The translations under genes were made by a program, and so were the position numbers. DNA of 64,000 bases from UBA7803 sp041686955 (GTDB taxonomy: Bacteria > Pseudomonadota > Gammaproteobacteria > Pseudomonadales > Azotimanducaceae), in assembly GCA_041686955.1 (NCBI GenBank), contig JAWLCV010000010.1, positions 1-64,000 of the forward strand, given 5' to 3'. Positions 59,753 to 64,000 of the stretch are shown here, one piece after another. The notes beneath the pieces are model-generated. The model saw only the letters and a program-made list of their open reading frames with translations, ran no database searches and was not told the origin of the DNA. The number at the start of each line of letters is the position of its first letter. Within the stretch, counting starts at the first letter, position 1.

Positions 59753-60458
59753 TGCCGTCAGGGCAGAACATGTAGCCCTTGCCCCAGATGGTCTTGATGT
59801 AGATCGGGTTGGATGGATCGGGTTCTATCTTGCTGCGCAGGCGCGTCACCCGCACGTCGATGCTGCGGTCGAAGGGAGACCGCTCCGCGCCGGTCAGGAG
59901 ATCGAGGATGCGATCCCGGTGCAGGACCTTGTTGGGGTGCTCCGCGAGAATCGCCAGCAGATCGAACTCGCCGGAGGTGAGGGGCACCTGAGCGCCGTCG
60001 CGCAGTAGCTGGTGGGCGCCCAGATCGAGCACGAACGGGCCGAACCGGAGATTCTCGCTGCCCTCGCCCCGGGCCTCCCGGGGCCGTTGCGCCCGCCGGA
60101 GCACGGCCCGCACCCGGGCCAGCAGCTCGCGCGGATTGAACGGCTTGGCGATGTAGTCGTCGGCCCCCACCTCCAGGCCGACGATCCGATCCACGTCGTC
60201 CCCTTGCGCGGAGACGATGATGATGGGCACGTCGTCGTCGCGCTTGAGCTGGCGCGCCAGGTTCAGGCCGTGCTCGCCGGGCAGCATCAAATCGAGAATG
60301 ATCAGGTCCACCGGGTGATCGGCGAGGTAGGCCATCATGGCCTCGCCGCTCTCCACGCACGCCACGGAGAACCCCTGTTGAGAGAGGTACGCCTCGGTCA
60401 GCTCGCGGATCTCGGGGTCGTCGTCGACGACCAGAAGCTTTGCGGTATCGCCGTCCAC
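59745..60458 (-). CDS. OmpR-family response regulator
   Basis: This 237-residue regulator has a receiver domain (8-120) with acidic pocket 'VVDDDPE', phosphoryl-accepting Asp in 'LIILDLMLPGEHG' (about 56), Thr/Ser in 'IIIVSAQGDDVDR' and Lys in 'DDYIAKPFNPREL', then a winged-helix DNA-binding domain (140-232, 'LTSGEFDLLAILAEHPNKVLHRDRILDLLTG', 'RSIDVRVTRLRSKIEPDPSNPIYIKTIWGKGYMF'). The OmpR-like C-terminal signature is complete. It is cotranscribed with the kinase downstream and a putative periplasmic protein upstream (12-base gap). Confidence 0.92.
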   Translation of the reverse strand: MDGDTAKLLVVDDDPEIRELTEAYLSQQGFSVACVESGEAMMAYLADHPVDLIILDLMLPGEHGLNLARQLKRDDDVPIIIVSAQGDDVDRIVGLEVGADDYIAKPFNPRELLARVRAVLRRAQRPREARGEGSENLRFGPFVLDLGAHQLLRDGAQVPLTSGEFDLLAILAEHPNKVLHRDRILDLLTGAERSPFDRSIDVRVTRLRSKIEPDPSNPIYIKTIWGKGYMFCPDGNG

Positions 60459-60470
60459 GGAAGGAGTGTA

Positions 60471-61016
60471 TCAGGGTGCAGGATCGGTGACTCGGAGGAT
60501 GGGCAGCGGCTCCTGCACGTCGGGAGGCGCTGGTTCCAGCGCCTGCAGCACGTTGCCGAGAATCGCGTCGGTTGCCTCGTCCCCGGTCTCGTCGTGATCG
60601 GCCGGCGCCACCGCGCGCCGCTGAGCCACCCGATGCTCGAACCCCAGGCCGAAACCGAGCCGCTCCGCCGCCAGCTCCTCAGCGTCGATGGGACGCACGT
60701 GCACCACCTGGGTCTCGATGTGGATGACGCGGCCGTCGGGCTGGCGAATGATGCGCCCGTAACGGCGCTCGGTGCGGATGCGGATCACGCCGCTGCGGCC
60801 GCTGTTCCGGGCCATGCGCAACTTCATCTCGGTGAGCAGGGCCCGGCGCTGGTGCTTGTTCAGCGAATCCCAGCTCGCCGCCAGCGCCGTCAGCTCCTCG
60901 TCCGAACGGTCGCCGTAGGCGCGGGAAGCCGCGGCCGATTCCGCGGCCTCGGCCAAGTCGGCCAGCCCCACGGTCAGCAGCAGCGCGATTCCCAGCCCTT
61001 TCCAGGTGGCCGTGAT
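60471..61016 (-). CDS. Putative periplasmic protein of the two-component operon, possible ATC start
   Basis: This protein of about 181 residues has a signal peptide 'ITATWKGLGIALLLTVGLADLAEA-AES', then 'YGDRSDEELTALAASWDSLNKHQRRALLTEMKLRMARNSG' and a basic strand region 'SGVIRIRTERRYGRIIRQPDGRVIHIETQVVHVRPI'. I know no function. The start is odd: AAGGAGG (plus-strand complement at 61025-61031) stands eight bases before an ATC at 61016, just where the signal peptide begins. The only in-frame ATG upstream (61115) has no ribosome site and would add 33 non-conserved-looking residues. It is the first gene of the operon with the OmpR/EnvZ pair, so it may be a sensor accessory or a regulated target. 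Confidence 0.55.
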   Translation of the reverse strand: MTATWKGLGIALLLTVGLADLAEAAESAAASRAYGDRSDEELTALAASWDSLNKHQRRALLTEMKLRMARNSGRSGVIRIRTERRYGRIIRQPDGRVIHIETQVVHVRPIDAEELAAERLGFGLGFEHRVAQRRAVAPADHDETGDEATDAILGNVLQALEPAPPDVQEPLPILRVTDPAP

Positions 61017-61145
61017 GGCAGCAACCTCCTTTCGGCCTGCTAAGCCCGGAGCCGTATTCTCGACAGCGCCTGTTTCGGCGCCATTTCCCCAGAGTTTCAA
61101 TGTGTTACAGGCCATGGCCCGAGCCGCGCGCGGACCGGCGTGGGC

Positions 61146-62330
61146 TCAGACGGCCTCGAACAGCCCCGCCGCTCCCTGGCCGCCGCCGATGCACATGGTC
61201 ACGACGCCGTACTTCTTGTTGCGGCGCTTGAGCTCCCGCAGGATCAGGCCCGTCTGTCGCGACCCGGTCATGCCGAAGGGGTGACCGATGGCGATGCTGC
61301 CACCGTTGACGTTGTAGATCTCGTTGTCGATGCCCAGCTTGTCCCGGCAGTACAGGCACTGGGACGCGAACGCCTCGTTCAGCTCCCACAGGTCGATGTC
61401 GTTCAGGGACAGCCCGGCGTTCTTCAGAAGCCGCGGAATCGCGAACACCGGCCCGATGCCCATCTCGTCCGGCTCGCAGCCCGCCACGGTGAAGCCGCGG
61501 TAGATGCCGATCGGCTCGATGCCGAGCTGGGCCGCCCGCTCCGCGCTCATGACCAGGGTCATGGACGCGCCGTCGGAAAGCTGGGAGGCGTTACCGGCAG
61601 TCACCGTGCCGTTCTCCTCGAACGCCGGAGCCAGGCCGGCCAGCCCCTCCAGGGTGGTGTTGGGGCGATTGCACTCGTCCCGGTCCACGGTGACCTCGAC
61701 GTGGCTTTCCGCGCCGGTTTCCTTGTCCACCTTCAGCATGGTGGCCTTCATGGGCACGATCTCTTCCGCCACCCAGCCGGCTTCCTCAGCCCGCGCGTAC
61801 CGCTGCTGGCTCTGCAGGGCGTACTCGTCCTGGGCCTCCCGGCTCACGTTGTAGCGGCGGGCCACCACCTCGGCGGTGTTGCCCATGGCCATGAAGATTT
61901 CCGGCTTCTCTTCCACCAGCCGGGGATTCGGCTTGGACTTGCCGGGCTCCTGACGGGTGCGCATGGAGATGGAGTCTGCGCCGCCGGCGATGGCCACCTC
62001 GGTTTGCCCGGTGGCGATCTGATTCGCCGCCATGGCGATGGTCTGCAGACCCGACGAGCAGAACCGGTTGATGGTGACGCCGGCGGTGGTGATGGGGAGC
62101 TTCGAGAGCACCACGGCCAGCCGGGCCAGGTTGCCGTCCTGCTCGCCCACGTGGCTGGCGGCGCCGACGTAGACGTCCTCCACCTCGTCGGGGGACACCT
62201 GAGGGTTGCGCTCGAGAAGCGCGTCGATGCAGTGGGCCAGCATGTCGTCGGACCGGGTGAGGTTGAAGCTGCCCCGGAACGACTTGGCGAGCCCGGTGCG
62301 AACGCTATCGACGATGACGACGTCTCTCAT
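61146..62330 (-). CDS. Acetyl-CoA C-acyltransferase (thiolase)
   Basis: This 394-residue thiolase has the nucleophile Cys in 'INRFCSSGLQTIAMAANQI' (about 89), 'WELNEAFASQCLY' (NEAF), catalytic His in 'GGSIAIGHPFGMTGSRQ' (about 350) and the second Cys in 'VTMCIGGGQGAAGLFEAV' near the C-terminus. It catalyses thiolytic cleavage of 3-ketoacyl-CoA or condensation of acyl-CoA. Sequence type is FadA/AtoB-like, and degradative beta-oxidation is likely. It could in principle make acetoacetyl-CoA for the mevalonate pathway at 15-19 kb, but it is unlinked to it. ATG 62330 is the start. Confidence 0.93.
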   Translation of the reverse strand: MRDVVIVDSVRTGLAKSFRGSFNLTRSDDMLAHCIDALLERNPQVSPDEVEDVYVGAASHVGEQDGNLARLAVVLSKLPITTAGVTINRFCSSGLQTIAMAANQIATGQTEVAIAGGADSISMRTRQEPGKSKPNPRLVEEKPEIFMAMGNTAEVVARRYNVSREAQDEYALQSQQRYARAEEAGWVAEEIVPMKATMLKVDKETGAESHVEVTVDRDECNRPNTTLEGLAGLAPAFEENGTVTAGNASQLSDGASMTLVMSAERAAQLGIEPIGIYRGFTVAGCEPDEMGIGPVFAIPRLLKNAGLSLNDIDLWELNEAFASQCLYCRDKLGIDNEIYNVNGGSIAIGHPFGMTGSRQTGLILRELKRRNKKYGVVTMCIGGGQGAAGLFEAV

Positions 62331-62421
62331 GGTATTCCCCTGCGTGTAGCGACTGATGACTGCGAGCCGGGGATGGTAACCCCTGCCGCGACCGCGTGCT
62401 ACCCGGCCCCTGAAGCCGGAA

Positions 62422-62452
62422 AGAGGGCGGCGGCACGGGCCGCGCGCCCTCT
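62422..62452 (-). terminator. Hairpin after the TonB-dependent receptor gene
   Basis: AGAGGGCG (62422-62429) pairs perfectly with CGCCCTCT (62445-62452), about 20 bases past the receptor stop on the minus strand. Only short T runs follow, so intrinsic termination is possible but weak. Confidence 0.4.
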
Positions 62453-62472
62453 CGAGGGGCGAGGCCGGGGCT

Positions 62473-64000
62473 TTAGAAATCCCAGCTCACGCTCACGGCG
62501 AAGGTGCGGCCGACTTCCTCTTCGAAGGTGGTCACCCCGTCCCGCTCGATCTCGACGCTGTCGTTCAGGATGTTCTGGAGTTTCGCCTTCACCTTCACCT
62601 TGGCCGACGGATACCAGGCGTAGCTGACGTCCAGGGCGTGAAACGGCTGCTCGAACCCGTCCGGGGCCCCCAGCCGGCCGGCCAGGAACAGGCGCTCGTC
62701 GAACACGTTGTACACCAGCGTGGCCGAATGCCGGCCGTCCGGCGAGTCGTAGCCGAGCTGCAGGTTGCCGATGAACGGCGCCGCGTTGGTCAGATCCCGC
62801 TTCCGGTTGGTGGGGGCGTTGGCCTGGGAACCGGCCACCAGCTCCGACTCCTGGAACGTCAGGTTGGCCTGAACGTAGAACGGTTCGAGCCAGCGGTGCG
62901 CGAAGCCGAGCTCCTTGAGCACCTCGAGCTCCAGGCCGTAGATCTCCGCCGATTCGGCGTTGACGATCTCCCGCGCCGTGTTGGTGTCGCTGGCGGGCAC
63001 CTCGAAGAACTCGATGGGGTTCCGGATGTCCTTGTAGAACAGCGACACGGTGAAGTTGTCGCCGTTCGCGAAGAACCACTCCGCCCGCAGGTCGTAGTTG
63101 TCGAGCTCCGCGGGCACCACCCCGGGGTTGCCGAAGACCAGATCGTCGGTCAGCGGGTCCACGTAGCTGGCGCGGGTGATCTCCCGGAGGTCCGGCCGGG
63201 TCACGGTCTCGCTGTAGCCCAGACGGAGCTGGAAGGTCTCCGCCAGCCAGTCCGACATCCAGGTGAGCGACGCCGCCGGGTAGAAGTCGTCCTTTATGAA
63301 CGAGCTTTCCAGGAGCGCCTCCGGATCGGTGGTCACCGCGGGGTTCGCGACGTCGAACCCGAAGGGGTTCCAGTCCACGGCCACCTGCTTGTAGTCCTCC
63401 CAGCGCACCCCCAGGGCCACGCGCCAGGTGTCCCGGAGCGTCCAGTCCACGGCCCCGAACCAGGCATCGGTCATGGTGGCGGCCAGGTAGCTCTCGTTGT
63501 TGGCCCCACTGCGCCTGAGCTCGAAGTTGTTGTCCGGGTCGGTGATCACCGCGTCCGAGAACACCTCGCTCAGGGGGCCCTGCAGGGTGGTGGGGTCGTC
63601 GATGCCGAACAGGCCCAGGGTGAACTGCACCTGCTCGTAGGAGCGGGCCTGAGCGGTGTGACGATAGCCGCCGGAGACCTCCAGGAACGACCGGTCGAAG
63701 TACAGCGGCAGCGACAGGGTCCAGCCGTAGTCCTCCACCTCGTCGGCCAGATCCGTGAACCGGTAATCGGCGCCCTCGGCCACGGTCCGCACGGCCGGAT
63801 CGGCGATCTCGCCGGTCAGCGGATCGGCACGGCCGTCTCTCGCCACCACCACCTCGTTGGGAATCCCGGTATCGGCGTCGGAGTCGGAATAGAACCAGTC
63901 GAGTTCCAGGTCGTCCGGCAGCATACGTACCAGCCCTGCGGGGAGGTAGCCGTCCAGCAGGTCCTGGGTCGCCCGCCCGAGCCGGTGATCGCCCCGGAGC
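62473..64000 (-). CDS. TonB-dependent receptor, C-terminal part (cut by window edge)
   Basis: Beta-barrel part of a TonB-dependent outer-membrane transporter. The frame continues through the window end ('LDGYLPAGLVRMLPDDLELDWFYS' before an internal Met at 63924), so the plug domain and TonB box are outside. Visible features are repeated amphipathic strands with aromatic residues ('WTLSLPLYFDRSFLEVSGGYRHT', 'FQLRLGYSETVTRPDLREITRASYVDPLTDDLVFGNPGVVPAELDNYDLRAEWFF'), a SETVTRPDLREI-type segment typical of large family members acting on carbohydrates or other polymers, and a C-terminal Phe after 'TFAVSVSWD', the barrel-assembly signal. The ligand is unknown. Confidence 0.92.
   Translation of the reverse strand, partial: LRGDHRLGRATQDLLDGYLPAGLVRMLPDDLELDWFYSDSDADTGIPNEVVVARDGRADPLTGEIADPAVRTVAEGADYRFTDLADEVEDYGWTLSLPLYFDRSFLEVSGGYRHTAQARSYEQVQFTLGLFGIDDPTTLQGPLSEVFSDAVITDPDNNFELRRSGANNESYLAATMTDAWFGAVDWTLRDTWRVALGVRWEDYKQVAVDWNPFGFDVANPAVTTDPEALLESSFIKDDFYPAASLTWMSDWLAETFQLRLGYSETVTRPDLREITRASYVDPLTDDLVFGNPGVVPAELDNYDLRAEWFFANGDNFTVSLFYKDIRNPIEFFEVPASDTNTAREIVNAESAEIYGLELEVLKELGFAHRWLEPFYVQANLTFQESELVAGSQANAPTNRKRDLTNAAPFIGNLQLGYDSPDGRHSATLVYNVFDERLFLAGRLGAPDGFEQPFHALDVSYAWYPSAKVKVKAKLQNILNDSVEIERDGVTTFEEEVGRTFAVSVSWDF

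Overview
The window looks like a draft contig from a GC-rich, probably aerobic, marine- or soil-type gammaproteobacterium. The evidence is an OprI/Lpp-like alanine-zipper lipoprotein paired with an L,D-transpeptidase, a PA3496-like small protein, MscS, an OmpR/EnvZ-type pair, DUF4399 and DUF2959 proteins, class III formaldehyde dehydrogenase and a TonB-dependent receptor. A run of exactly 100 N inside an acyl-CoA synthetase gene marks an assembly gap. I see no tRNA, rRNA, insertion sequence, integrase or CRISPR array. Genus-level assignment is not possible from sequence reading alone.

Region 1 (about 104-7770) is clearly less GC-rich than everything to its right and than the RidA fragment at the left edge. 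It holds a compact five-gene module. Four genes run leftward as an overlapping operon: a membrane-anchored class III nucleotide cyclase, a fusion of PilZ-like domains to a FeeM/LuxI-type N-acyltransferase, an MMPL/RND exporter and a SAM methyltransferase. A six-TM, CqsS-like histidine kinase without receiver is divergent from them. The second PilZ domain has both c-di-GMP signature motifs. I read this as a candidate acyl-signal production, export and sensing system with second-messenger control, and it is the best candidate for an undescribed system here.

Region 2 (7.8-29.4 kb) is GC-rich and metabolic: serine hydrolase, MATE exporter, LysR regulator, two medium-chain oxidoreductases, then an amidase followed by a mevalonate-pathway operon (mvaD, phosphomevalonate kinase, and a single polypeptide fusing class II HMG-CoA reductase to mevalonate kinase). 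After that come an alcohol dehydrogenase, the convergent lpp/ldt pair, a second serine hydrolase, an FAD oxidase-amidase operon, an amidase-PIG-L deacetylase pair and a Nudix hydrolase.

Region 3 (29.4-45.4 kb) mixes envelope proteins (beta-barrel, Asp/Arg-rich repeat protein, DUF4399), an amidohydrolase, a DUF2892 protein behind a palindromic operator, frmA, a SulP transporter, the gapped acyl-CoA synthetase, a HTH-TPR protein, a PH-domain protein and acyl/amide catabolic enzymes. Region 4 (45.4-48.3 kb) is a tight three-gene copper operon: a membrane-anchored partner, a two-domain multicopper oxidase with its type 1 copper site in domain 1, and a membrane-anchored cupredoxin.

Region 5 (48.4-64 kb) carries fatty-acid/acyl-CoA enzymes (three crotonase-fold proteins in the window, two MaoC-fold hydratases, a thiolase), a ClpP paralogue, hydrolases, a YciI-hydroxyacid dehydrogenase-SDR run, MscS, the hypothetical-OmpR-EnvZ operon with a strong terminator lying antisense in the mscS 3' end, and a TonB-dependent receptor cut by the window edge.
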